A stretch of DNA of 47,034 nucleotides, taken from positions 1 through 47,034 of the forward strand of contig JAAOMT010000227.1 in NCBI GenBank assembly GCA_016748015.1, given 5' to 3'. Source of the stretch: Geosiphon pyriformis. Its lineage: Eukaryota; Glomeromycota; Glomeromycetes; Archaeosporales; Geosiphonaceae. Under the pieces are notes generated by a model. That model had not been told where the DNA came from. It made no database searches and saw only the letters and a list, made by a program, of their open reading frames with translations. A program made the translations under genes and the position numbers. This document shows, piece after piece, positions 33,568 to 44,141 of this stretch; position 1 is the stretch's first letter, and each line of letters starts with the position of its first letter.

Positions 33568-34030
33568 TATTTTTTTTTTTAAATTCGAACATAGAGGCTT
33601 TTTCTGATTATTTGTTAAAAGTACCACATATAACAAGCATTCTAATATATTGTTTTTGATATGAAATTTTGAGTTTTTGGGTTTTTTAATCTAAGTTTGT
33701 ATTGGCTTTGAAAAGCCAATTATTTTTAATAAATGCTTAATATTAAGATATATTCATAATTAAAACTTTTATTAAAATGGTAATTTTATTAATTGTAAAA
33801 AGAAAGTTATTAATTTTTTTTATTAGAGTTTTCTTTATATTATTGGCTATTACAATTACTGTTTGGACTAATCTGTTCATATTTCAATTAAGTTGTTACA
33901 TTAGTTAGTAGATAATAATACTTTTGGCAGATTTACTGTTTAAGATTAACCAAATTTGCTTTTTTTCTACTTTGGCTTTAATATTATTACTCATAAAAAT
34001 TAGGAATATTGTATAGTTAAAAAATTTGCC
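33568..34030 (-). mobile_element. LTR retrotransposon D, right part (protease region)
   Basis: Continues element D across the Tigger insertion: 33580-33730 aligns with C 40668-40820 (protease tail; shared words such as attatttgttaaaagtacca) and runs toward the protease active site near 33940. Highly AT-rich and broken. Gag and the 5' LTR are missing; sequence changes to a B-like LTR remnant near 34030. Confidence 0.75.
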
Positions 34031-34227
34031 AATTAGAAATAAGCATAATAACAGAAGAATTTCAAGATTATTCTAAAGAAATCACAAGATTCCAAAAATT
34101 TCATATAACACCAATTATGTATATATAGCAGTAATATTAGAAGCAAAAAAAGACAGAATTCAGTTCAGTTTTAATTTAGCATTTTTTTTATCTATTAATT
34201 AATTCTCACTTTACATATAGTTACTGT
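34030..34227 (+). repeat. B-like LTR remnant, left part
   Basis: Contains tatatatagcagtaatatta followed by agaagc, matching the B LTR at about 21212-21238, and ends ...ATAGTTACTGT at the C insertion point. It continues after C at 44142. In B the equivalent site reads TTAACTACTGTTCC, so the two parts rejoin as one LTR interrupted by C. The left limit is approximate. Confidence 0.68.
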
Positions 34228-35198
34228 TGTTACTGGAGGTTTTTGGTCTTTTTTTTTAAATGTTGTTAATGTTGATTTGCTGTGAATTCACGTTTCTAGA
34301 AAGTAGTTGGACTTTTAGTAAATGAATTTATCTTCAAATTATCTCTTATAATTTAAACTGCTGGACTTATAAGTGGAATAGCCAATTCCTTGCCAGTTAC
34401 TTTATGTAGTTATATTGTAGTAAATGTCAACTCTTTCTCAGGAATTGCTCGTCTAGAAGCTCACTAAAAATGTGTAGTTACTTTGCTGTAAAAGTCAACT
34501 TTTTTACAGGAATCTCATCTGTAGACTACTCTAATGATTATAATAAGAAAAGAAAAGAAAAATATAAAAAAAATAAAAAAAATAGAATTTTATTAAGGAA
34601 AACGTTTTCTATTCAGGCCTGGAGTCACTAACAGTTTATTGAAATTGGTAGCTAATCAATTTCAAAACGTTAGTTGTGTTGAGAGAATTTCAAGTGTAAT
34701 AATTAAAGAATTTGGTTTTTCGAATATTTAATATTTATTTGATTTTGTAAAAAGTAATTTGTTTTTAATTAAGATATCTAAAGTAAGATACTATGTTAAG
34801 ATACTATGAGAAGATTATTTTCTTGAAGAGAAAAGCTCTTCTTTTATACAACTTGTTGTAGTACTAGTCTTTGAACTTGCACTTTTTTCTTTGCTATAAT
34901 TTGGATAAACTAAAAATACATTTCAGTAAACTACAAGTTATTTCACTAAACTATTTGATTATTTCGGCCAATTTTCATTAATTTTGGCAAATTTTGACTA
35001 TGTTAAATGGTTCAGGGTATTATGTAATTTAATCATCTTAATTTCTAGAGTACAAATCGGATTATTGATTGAGTAATGATATTTGCTAATTTGATAATAA
35101 TAAGTGATATTCAAGATACTAATAATATATGCTAATTGCTAATAGAAATTATAAGAGTAATTTCATGCTAATTAATAGCTAAAATTCTACTGGTAGCA
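34228..35198 (-). repeat. Element C 3' LTR
   Basis: 971 bases. Starts TGTTACTGGAGG and ends CTACTGGTAGCA on the plus strand. Pairs with 43171-44141 with no length difference; differences are mainly C/T and G/A. The stop codon of the extra ORF (35179-35181) falls inside it. Confidence 0.94.
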
Positions 35199-35886
35199 TA
35201 ATCTTCTCCTCAAGACTGAGCTCCATCAAAGTCCAAACACTATCTGTAATGTTAAGATAATGGTCCAAGATAATTGAAGTAATTTGGTCTGAAAATTGTT
35301 GAAATTTCAGTTCTGTGAGCTTTCCAATGTATTGAATCTTTATTGGATGGAAAATTGGATTTTGTAAGACGTTTTTACAAGTGTTGAATAAATCATAGAG
35401 TCTAAATGCTGTTCTAAGTTTGTAGCGAGTGTTTATTGGTCCAACTGCTGTCTTGAATTCATTGTAAATTTGTTTTTGTATAGTCTCAGGAGTAATGTTG
35501 GTTGCTTCAAGTTCCAGTTTTCGTTCATAAAGTGTTTTTCCAATATGAAAATATCTATATATAAGAGTATGTTCATTGTTCTGTTCATTAAAAAATAGTA
35601 GAAGTTTTTGTTAAATTGTGGTATTTGGGGGAATATCAATAGGGGCAATTAAAAAGTTTTCTTTTAGTGCTTGCTTTAAAAGTTCTGGTAATTTATTTTT
35701 AGAGTGACTTTTTGTTTTTTTTCTATAGAAGTGATAGTTTTGAGAATTATTTACTACTAGGGCTGTGGTTTTTTTCTGAATGTAATTAATTTGACTTCTA
35801 TTAATCATTATGAATAAGTTAGAAAGTGTTTTTAAGGCTAACATTAATTTTTGGGATATTTGTTAGATATTTCGGGGAATAATCAT
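35179..35886 (-). pseudogene. Element C extra ORF between integrase and 3' LTR
   Basis: About 235 codons from ATG at 35886 to TAG at 35179-35181 in the LTR, with two in-frame stops and one or two frame changes (open pieces 35844-35611 and, in another frame, about 35600-35179). The C-terminal domain reads RYFHIGKTLYERKLELEATN, then YKLRTAFRLYDLFNTCKNVL, then IQYIGKLTELKFQQFSDQI. B and A carry the same domain, and E and D parts of it. It is basic and helical-looking, without membrane segments or Cys clusters. Function unknown. Confidence 0.77.
35199..35214 (-). other. Element C polypurine tract
   Basis: cttgaggagaagatta on the minus strand, directly before the 3' LTR. A decayed version precedes the LTR of E (44777-44791). 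Confidence 0.75.
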
Positions 35887-36079
35887 GATAAAAATTGACT
35901 AATTAATAAAGAAAGAATAAAGAAAATTATTTTTGAATATAGAGTTTTTATTTGTTTTTGGGTTTGAGTGTTTTTTGTAATTATTTATTATTTTTGTTTC
36001 TGTGTGTTATTAAAAAAAATTATTGTAAAAATATGTTGGATTAAGTGTTCAAGTTTGGTTGTTGTTCTATTATGATTAT

Positions 36080-37160
36080 TGGTTCTAAATTTCAGGGAAT
36101 ATCTTCAGGATTAACTAAAGGAGAATGTGTACCAATTTGTGGAATTAATGGTTTAGGATTGTTTTTGGAATGATAGTATTTCAATCTATCTCCATGTGCA
36201 ACTTTTGCTAGTACTTTGTCATCAAGTCTTAATTTGTATGATCTATTGTCTAGAATTTCATAAATATAAAATGGTCTATTCCATTTGTTTTCAAATTTTC
36301 CACTCTATTGTTTTTCAGCCTTAATTCTGTGCAATAGAACTTTATTTCCAACTCTAAATTTGTTGGTAATGGGTGGTAATTTGTTGTTATGTCTTTCTTT
36401 TTATTAAGCTTGGGAATGTTCAATATAAGTTGTTGTTATCCTTTTTTTTTCTTCCAGTGTACTAAGAAGAGTGTAGGCCCTTCTTTAGAGTGTTTTTTGA
36501 AAGTTTTTTTCATTAATTGGTTGCATTGAGTATGTTTCCACTGTGAATTTAATTGGTAATATTGCTGTCTTTTCATAAGTTAAATCAAATAGTGTGTGTT
36601 TCATAGTATTTTGTTTTAGTGTTCTGTATGCTAGTAACACTGATGAAATAAAGATATCTCATTCCTGCTCAAAATCTGTTGAGATTTTGGCTAAAAATTC
36701 ACACAACATTCTATTGAAACGTTTTACAAGTCCATTTGTTTGGGGGTGATAAGGTAATAATAGGAGTCTTTTGACATTGAATTGTTTACAAATTTCTTGT
36801 ATCAAGTTGTTCACAAAATGTGTTCCTTGATCAGATAAAAGTTCAATTGGGCATCCATGTCTACAAATAATGTCTTCATAAATGAAATTTGCTACTGATT
36901 TTGCATCTGCTCTTTGGATGGTTCTAGCTTCAGGCCATTTGGTGAGATAATCTACTGCTACTGCAATATAGCAATTTCCTTGGGTTGTGATAGGTAATGG
37001 TTCAACTAAATCAATTTCAACTCTGTCAAAAGGTTGTCCAACTTTGATTGGATTTAAAGGTTCTGTAGGGCAAGTTCCTTCTCTTTTTTAACAATTATCA
37101 CAAGATTCTATATATTGTCAAATGTCTTTTTGCATATGAGGCCAAAAATAATGTTTAAGT
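36080..37160 (-). pseudogene. Element C integrase
   Basis: Minus-strand core: Asp in VEIDLVEPLPITTQ (about 37040-37000), Asp in LLSDQGTHFVN (about 36840-36808), and TNGLVKRFNR (about 36740-36712) in which the catalytic Glu is Lys (GAA to AAA). A GPY/F-like block near 36300-36200 (RPFYIYEILDNRSYKLRL) precedes the element tail. Many stops. Inactive on the Glu change alone. Confidence 0.85.
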
Positions 37161-37424
37161 GTTCTTTGAATTGTTCTATCTCTTCTCAAGTATGCTGAAG
37201 AAGAGTCTGTGTGCATGTTATATAGGATTGTTTCTTTTTTATTTTCTTGTACTAATCTGAATGATTGGTTTGGATTTTTGCAATTTTTGTAATAGTTTTG
37301 TTGTGGTATATGAAATATTGTTTTGACTGGTGTTGTAAACGATGTTTTTCACTTGGAGACCAATTTTCTGGCATGATAAGGGTCTTCAAATAGCTTTTAA
37401 AATTGTTGTAATTTCTGGGATCTA

Positions 37425-37478
37425 TTGTTGTTTTGTTGTTTTGTTGTTTTGTTGTTTTGTTGTTTTGTTGTTTTGTTG
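37425..37478. repeat. 8-base microsatellite (GTTGTTTT)n in element C
   Basis: About 6-7 tandem units between the RNase H and integrase regions. With an 8-base period every copy shifts frame, and on the minus strand it reads as Gln/Asn/Thr/Lys-rich residues. The same place in D has no such expansion, so it arose after the two split. Confidence 0.9.
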
Positions 37479-37559
37479 GTAGTAGTAGATTATAGTAGAA
37501 TTGTTGGTGGTGTTAATCTTGTTTTATTTTTGAGAGACTATTAACATTGGTGTGTAGTT

Positions 37560-38830
37560 TTCCTGGTTTGTGGTGTACAATGTATTTGTAGTCTGCTAGA
37601 AAATCATTCCATCGAGACTGTTTAGCACTTTGTTTAGTTTTCTTTTTATTAAGTCATTTGAGGCCAATATTGTTAGTTATAATGTCAAATTTTTTTCTAT
37701 TCTTCAGATATTGTTAAAAGTGTTTGAGAGCCCAAATGACTGCAGCTGCTTCTAATTCAGTTGAACCATATTTAAGTTCTGTTGGCTTGAGTGTTCTGCT
37801 GACATAGACAATGACTTGTTCTTGGCCATTTTCATCTAACTGTGATAAGATGGCACCAAATACTATGTGTGAAGCATTAATGGCTAGTTGGAACTATTTG
37901 TTAAAATCTGTGTAAGCAAGAACTGGGGCTGTTGTCAATCTTGTTTTGAGAGTTTCAAAAGCTTTTTGTTGTTCTTCTGTCCATTTGTAGGGCACATTTT
38001 TGTTGGTGAGATAATTGAGTGGTTTGGCAATTTCTGAGAATCCTTTAATGAATTTCCGATAATAGGAGGCTAATCTTACAAATCCTCATAGCTTTGTGGT
38101 GTTTTTGGGAGTTTGAAAGTTTTTGACAGCATTAATTGTTCCAGGGTTTGGTTTGACTCCATCTTTGCTAACTATGTGTCCAAAAAAGATTAAGCTTGTT
38201 TTTCCAAAGTGACATTTCTCAATATTTAACTTTAATCCTGCTTTTTGTAATCATTGAAAAACTTCTTATAGGTAAATAAGATGAGCTTCAAAGCTTGGGA
38301 AGTATACATCAGTATTATTCAGATAGACAACTACTGATTGCCACAAAAATCTTTCATATACAACATCCATAAGTTATTGGAATGTTGCTGGTGCATTGCA
38401 AAGTTCAAAGAGCATAACATTAAACTTATAGTTCTCTCCTTGAGTGGTAAATGCTATTTTGGGTCGGTCTTTTGGGTCTATTTCAACTTGCCAGTATCTA
38501 CTTTTCAAGTCTAAAGTTGAGAAGAACTTGGCTTTTCCTAGAACATCTAGCATGTCATTAATTCTTGAAAAAGGGTAGGCATCTCCAATTGTAACACTAT
38601 TTAGTTGTCAATAGTCAACACAAAATCTGATTTTTCCATTCTTTTTTTTAACTAAAACTACTGATAAGGCCCAAGAACTTCTTGATGATTGAATCAATTC
38701 ATTATTGAGCATTCTCTGGACTTTTTCTCTAATGAATTAGTGGTTGGTAGGTGGCACTTTATAAGCTTGCTGACGTTTTGGTAGAGCATCTTCTGTATGG
38801 ATCTGATGTTAAACAATATCCGTTTTTCCT
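37560..38830 (-). pseudogene. pol: Element C reverse transcriptase and RNase H
   Basis: RT on the minus strand: IRFCVDY*QLNSVTIGDAYP (about 38630), FSTLDLKSRYWQVEIDPKDR (about 38525-38466), FNVMLFELCNAPATFQ, then VVYLNNTDVYF (about 38335-38303) in which both Asp of YLDD are Asn. FFGHIVSKDGVKPNP follows. RNase H: FQLAINASHIVFGAILSQ (about 37905-37852) with its first Asp as Asn. Stops are mostly TAG/TGA for Trp, Arg or Gln. Typical Ty3/gypsy order. Confidence 0.9.
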
Positions 38831-39297
38831 AGATCATTGTTGTCTTTTGCAAATATATCTGCAAATTCAGCTATCAGTTGTTTTAATTGTCTTTGTTGTT
38901 GGGGTTCTAAGGGACTCATGTTAATTTGAGAGAGTTTTTCTTCCAAAAAGTGGTAGTTTTCAGTAGTAAAAAGGATGTTTAGATTTGAAAGTAGAGTATG
39001 TCTTATAATTTTGATAAAATTAGAGACAATTTGAGGGTTTTTATCTTGGAAGATGTTATTATGTATGATTCTAATTTCTAATTTATTTAATAGAACAATA
39101 GGGTAATTGTTGGGGTTGTAGAATGTAACTCGAAATTTTTTCATTCTTTTAGGAATATAAACATTTGGAATTAAGATTTCATGCTTCAAACAGATTTGTT
39201 CATTGAATTCAAAGATTTGTTGGGTAGTAATGAGTTTTGAGCAAGTGTAAATTTCGTGATGTTCTCCAAAAGATGAAATAGTAATTGGTTAAGGAAG
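38809..39297 (-). pseudogene. Element C pre-RT segment
   Basis: ORF 39189-38809 (126 residues): FRVTFYNPNNYPIVLLNKLE aligns with IPITNITEELIYIPENTII in A and ISIYNTTGNIIEIPKGTTIG in B. A beta-rich segment of this kind often lies just before RT in Ty3/gypsy Pol. It ends with the RT lead-in FADIFAKDNNDLGKTD. Confidence 0.65.
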
Positions 39298-39850
39298 TTA
39301 AAGAATTTGGTGGAATTTATTCTGTGCATTGAGAGCTATATTTACTGGCACTGTAAATCGTTCAGTTAAACCAAAATCTTGAGTTCTTCTTTCATTTTTT
39401 CCTAATTGTTCTCTGTTGTTAACTGATTGTAAACTCGAAATGTTGATTAAGGGTAAGTAAATTGCTTGGGCAATCTTTTTAGCATGTTCAATCTTGAATG
39501 GTTTGTCTGTTTCATTCTGTAATATGATGGTAATGTCTCCAGTATATTCTGCATCTATAACTCCTCTTCTGATGTTGATTCCTTTGCTTGCCAATGATAA
39601 TCTGGATGCAATTTGAACCATTGTTCCAGGTGGAATTTCAAGAGCAATTTTGAGATTAATTTTTGTTAAGGACTTTGGTTGAAGAACCAAGGTGTCTTTG
39701 CCAGGATATCTGAGGTTATATCCTGCATCAATTTCGTGGGCTTTTTTTGGTTTTATTCCTTGTCCATTGTTGTCAAAGTATTTGAATTGTATAGCAGGCT
39801 GGTTTTTAGTAAAATAGATTGGTGTTGTTGTGATTTTTTTCTTTGTTTCA
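39298..39850 (-). pseudogene. dut: Element C dUTPase
   Basis: Lies in the 225-residue ORF 39975-39298. Motif I DAGYNL (usual D-A-G-Y-D-L, Asp to Asn), motif II ASRLSLASKG, motif III GVIDAEYTGD with the catalytic Asp, motif IV AKKIAQAIYLPL, motif V RRTQDFGLTER (less glycine-rich than in B). The ORF also contains the second Cys cluster of the module upstream, so module and dUTPase are one polyprotein. The whole domain is free of stops here, the best kept of the four copies. Confidence 0.9.
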
Positions 39851-39879
39851 GGTTCTCCAAATTCGATTTCTTCCTGGTC

Positions 39880-40560
39880 ATTTTCACTGGGCAGAGGGAT
39901 GCTAAGAGCATAGCATTCTGCACACCATTTGTCATCACAGAACATGATGCATTCTTCACACAATTGAATGTTCATTCACTTTAATTATTGAATTTGAGCT
40001 TCTTGGGTTGGATATGTGTGGCTTGCAATTTGGTAGTATGTCTCTACTTCATCTTCATAATTGAATCCAGCTAATTTCATTGTGTATTCAATGTACTTAG
40101 CTTCTTTCATTTGGCAAATATCCTCTTGGGTGGCTCTATTAATTAATGCCATTGCTAAATCAAAAATCATTTTAGCATTATAAGGGTAGTGATAGAGTTT
40201 GTTGAAAGCACTGTTGTATGCTGCATTAAATAGTGTTCCTCTTCTGACTTTTTTTAAAATTGATAGAATGTATTGACAGGTTTGATCACATACTCCTCCT
40301 CTTATTGCAATATCAATCCAGTTGCATTCTTTAGATAGCATATTTTTACATGTGAGGCAAGAAGTGTTGTCTCATTTTCCACTCCTTTTAGGATATCCAA
40401 ATCGTTCTTTATGACATGTTTTACAAAAGTAGCAGGTACAAGTTTCATATTCCTCTTCTGAAAAAATACATGCTCCCATTGATAAAAGTTTCTTGTTGCA
40501 ATCTTTGCATTTAAGTGGAATGTAGGGTGGTTGTTTCCATGATTCTGGTATAAAATATCT
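39880..40560 (-). pseudogene. Element C cysteine-rich module
   Basis: In order on the minus strand: KCKDCNKKLLSMGACIF (about 40517-40467), CTCYFCKTCHKERFGYPKRS (about 40440-40380), CLTCKNML, GVCDQTCQYILSILKK (about 40295-40250), a helical part (LFNAAYNSAFNKLYHYPYN), then LCEECIMFCDDKWCAEC (about 39963-39913). One stop separates two open parts (40341-39985 and 39975-39298). The double cluster with an alpha-helical middle is shared with A and B. Probably binds zinc; role unknown. Confidence 0.78.
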
Positions 40561-40739
40561 AACTTTCTTCTATTCTCTTGATTCTTCAAAAATCTTTTGT
40601 TCTGTTTCCTCAGCCCAATTGGATGTTGATCCAAGAGACATGTAGGTTTCAGTGAGTGGCATTTTTTTCTCCTTCTCAAATTCAAATACTGGGGCTTTTT
40701 TTGATTGTTTGTTGAAAGTACCACAAGTAGCAGGTACTA

Positions 40740-41110
40740 TAGTGTATTGTCCTTGGTATGAGATTTTTAGTTCCTAAGTTTCCCAATCTAAGTTTGCATA
40801 GGCCTTAAGAAGCCAATCATTCCCGACCAAAGCTTGGTATTGGGGTGCATCCATGATTAGAACTTTAACTAGAATGGTGATTCCATTAATGGTAAATGAT
40901 AAATTGTCAATTTTTCCTACTGGTGTCTTTTTCATACCATCTGCTGTAACAATTACAGTTTGAGCTAGTCTGTTAACAGTTTTTTGAAGCTGTTGCATTA
41001 ACTGATAGGTAATAATACTTCCAGTTGATCCACTGTCTAAAATTAATCAGATGGGTTTTTCTTCTACTGTAGCTTCAGTATACATGGCAGTGATAATTTT
41101 TTGTTTATTA
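40740..41110 (-). pseudogene. pro: Element C aspartic protease
   Basis: LILDSGSTGSIITYQLMQQL (about 41044-40985) has an intact D-S-G. ORF 40998-40774 follows with VTADGMKKTPVGKID, GITILVKVLIM and YQALVGNDWLLKAYA. A TGA near 41048 interrupts the lead-in. Same retropepsin as in A and B. Confidence 0.88.
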
Positions 41111-41289
41111 GCTGCTGCATTACTAAGTAAAAATAGTGATTCATTTGCTTCAAATTTGAATGGAAATATATCTGAAAGATTGGCATTTTGGGCAATCTGG
41201 GCTGATGGAATAGTGTTGTTAGAAGGGTTTGATCTTGGTGCTGCAACTTCACTTTCAGAAAGTGCAGATTGTTAAAAATTCGATTCTTT

Positions 41290-43125
41290 AGGCATTATAA
41301 GATAACTGGGTTGAGTGTGATAGTGATTGGGTCTTTGCTGACCAGAATTTCGGGGAACCAACTGGTTATTTGAATTGATTCTGCTATTGTTATTCTGAAA
41401 TAGATTTTGGGGTGTGAATTGGTTATGTTAAACCAATCTTCTGGCTGATACTTGATATTGTTGAGTGAGTGGTGTCTAATATTGCTGAATTGGTAAAAGT
41501 TGCTGCATTGGTTGTGGAGCTGGTTAATAGTAACTGTTTTGATTTTGTGGTCTTGGTAAATAATAGGTTGGTGGTGGAGGTTGGTAATAAGATTGTTGTG
41601 ATAAAGAGTAACATTGGTTATTCCTATTTTGTTGGTCTCTTTGCAATTTTCTGCAATCTTGTTTCCAGTGTTCTGGAATTCTACAATAATGACAATTTTA
41701 AGGTTGGTTGTTGGATGGTGATCCAAAACTGTTTTGGTTGCATCATTGTGAAGGTTGATATCTTTGTAGTTGTTGCTGCTGTTGTTGTTAGTTTGTAAAG
41801 TAGCTTTCAATTTTCTTTGTGAGTTGGTCTATCTTCTTTTCAGCTGCTAAGCTGGTTTTTCCAATAGCTAGGTTGACAAGTTTGGTGTGATTTGCTTCTT
41901 TCATAGCCATTTCATAGTTCTTTGCATGTCTAATGACAGTTGCTAAGTCTGCTGGTGCATGTGGACAGACTTTTTTAATTAATTTGTCTTTTAGCTCTGC
42001 TATGAACTGATCCAAAATCTGAGCATTGGAATAGTAGTCATTGGTTTCCAATTGTCAAATTTGTCGAAAAAGTTTATTGAATCTTTCAAGATAGGTCATG
42101 ACAGTTTCAGATGTTTCTTGTTTGATATTGTGAAAGTGATTGCAGAGAGTGATAGAGGTGTTGTTGTTAGTAAATTGTTATAAGAAAGCATCTTTGAATG
42201 CTTGCCAGTTGTCAAATGGTTCTTCTAAGTTTTCAAACCATTCTTTTGCAGTTCCTTGGAGAAAGTATGGGATTGCTTTGAGCATTCTTGCTGTAATCCA
42301 ACCATTTGCATCTCCTGCTTTTTGAACTTTGTCAAGTCATTCTTGAGGACTGGTATCATTATTTTCACCAGTAAATTCTGGAATCTTTGCAATATAAACA
42401 GTTGCCATTTTTTCTTTGTTTTCTATAGTTTCTTCTTATTTTGATTCAGTTTCTTTACTTTCCAAGTTTTTTGAAGGATTACTTTCGATTTTCTGTAAGT
42501 ACTCAATAATATTGGTGCTGGTTGATATTGGTTCCTGCTGTTGAGTAAGATTTTTAGATGACTGAAAATCTTCTGGTCTGAAGAAATGGTTAAGTGGTAA
42601 ACTTGGTGTTTGTGGTTGAACAAGTGAAATTAGAAATGGTGTAATAGAAAGTGGTAATTTGACACTGGTTCTTTGTTTAGGTGTTTGTAAGTGTTTGGCA
42701 GTTGTCTTTGGTAGTATTAGAGTATTTGGGATGGTTCTTGAGTATTGTTTCAGTTTCTGTTTGCCTTTGTTGCTTGTTTCTGTTTCTGATTTAAAGTTAA
42801 TAGAGTATTAAGATTGTACTGGATATGTTTCTTCACAGTACTTGATAATGTTAAAATTAAGTTTTTGGAAGTAAGTAGCAAGTGTTTCACTGTTAAGGTC
42901 TTCAGTTTCCAACTGTGAATAGTGCATTAAATTATTGTAAAGAATGCTTCTAACTTCTGAGATGTTGTAATTTCCAAGAAGATAATTGTTGATGTAGTTT
43001 TCAATGTATTGGTATACTGATTTCTTGACAACTTCAATTCCGTCTGGGATGTTGAATCTTTGTTTGCAGTGGGTGTAAATTGACTGATAATACTCTAGAG
43101 TTGTTGTGTCTGGTATGGTCGCCAC
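41290..43125 (-). pseudogene. gag: Element C Gag with zinc knuckle and P/Q-rich tail
   Basis: ATG at 43125 (MATIPDTTTLEYYQSIYTHC), 45 bases inside the 5' LTR boundary, gives 105 codons before the first stop. The capsid core is at about 42430-42060, and 42051-41788 (QILDQFIAELKDKLIKKVCP) carries its C-terminal half. The zinc knuckle CHYCRIPEHWKQDC near 41695-41650 is intact (CX2CX4HX4C). A Gln/Pro/Tyr-rich tail follows to about 41290. Broken by stops and frame changes. Confidence 0.84.
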
Positions 43126-43152
43126 TTTGAAGTTGTTATTGCTGTGTTATTT

Positions 43153-43170
43153 CCGTAGAAAAGCACCAAA
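43153..43170 (-). other. Element C primer binding site (probable)
   Basis: On the minus strand, tttggtgcttttctacgg directly follows the 5' LTR. The first ten bases equal those of B. See the B site for the tRNA implication. Confidence 0.6.
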
Positions 43171-44141
43171 TGTTACCAGAGGTTTTTGGTCTCTTTTCTT
43201 AAATGTTGTTAATGTTGATTTGCTGTGAATTCACGTTTTTAGTAAGTAGTTGGACCTCCAGTAACTGAATTTATCTTCAAATTATTTTCTATAATTTGAA
43301 TTGCTGGGCTTATAAGTGGAATGACCAATTCTTTGCCAGTTACTTTATGTAGTTATGTTGTAGTAAATGTCAATTCTTTCCCAGAAATTGCTCATCTAGA
43401 AGCTCACTAAAAATGTGTAGTTACTTTGCTGTGAAAGTCAACTCTTCTACAGGAATCTTATCTGTAGGCTACCCTAATAATTATAATAAGAAAAGAAAAG
43501 AAAAATAAAAGAAATTTAAAAGAAATAGAATTTTATCAAGGGAAATGTTTTCTATCCAGGCCTGGAATCACTAACAGTTTATTGAAATTGGTAGCTAATC
43601 AATTTCAAAACGTTAGTTGTGTTGAGAGAATTTTAAGTGTAATAATTGAAGAATTTGGTTTTTCAAATATTTAATTTTTATTTGATTTTGTAAAAGATAA
43701 TTTGTTTTTAATTAAGATATCTAAAGTAAGATGCTATGTTAAAATACTATAAGAAGATCATTTTTTTGAAGAGAGAAGCTTTTTTTTTATACAACTTGTT
43801 GTAATACTAGTCTTTGAACTTGCACTTTTCTTTTTGCTATAATTTGGGTGAACTAAAGATACATTTTGGTGAACTACAAGTTATTTCACTAAACTATTTG
43901 ATTATTTCGGCCAATTTTCATTAATTTCGGCGAATTTTGACTATGTTAAATGGTTCAGGATATTGTGTAATTTGATTATCTTAATTTTTAGAGTACAAAT
44001 CGAATTATTGATTGAGTAATAATATTTGCTAATTTGATAATAATAAGTAATATTCAAGATACTAATAATATATGCTAATTGCTAATAGAAATTATAAGAG
44101 TAATTTCATGCTAATTAATAGCTAAAATTCTATTGGTAACA
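43171..44141 (-). repeat. Element C 5' LTR
   Basis: 971 bases, TGTTACCAGAGG to CTATTGGTAACA on the plus strand. Better preserved than the left copy at its ends. Transcription would run leftward into gag. Contains an A/G-rich run (aagaaaagaaaagaaa) near 43487. Confidence 0.94.

Larger units (their letters stand above)
34228..44141 (-). mobile_element. LTR retrotransposon C (Ty3/gypsy-like, full length)
   Basis: Two LTRs of exactly 971 bases (34228-35198, 43171-44141) enclose 7,972 bases coding on the minus strand: gag, protease, cysteine module, dUTPase, pre-RT, RT, RNase H, integrase, extra ORF. Ends are TGTTAC...GTAACA. CTGT precedes the left LTR and follows the right LTR, a 4-base target duplication (5 bases, ACTGT, if the terminal A is shared). 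It interrupts a B-like LTR remnant. RT has YLNN in place of YLDD and integrase has Lys for the catalytic Glu, so it is inactive. Confidence 0.93.

Noticed and set aside
35179-35886. Envelope protein
   Set aside because: Position fits, but there is no signal peptide, membrane segment or fusion motif in any copy.
39679-39984. 101-codon plus ORF with hydrophobic segments
   Set aside because: Antisense to the intact dUTPase/cysteine frame of C.
41469-41798. 109-codon plus ORF in the C gag region
   Set aside because: Antisense to the Gln/Pro-rich Gag tail and zinc knuckle of C; low complexity produces the open frame.
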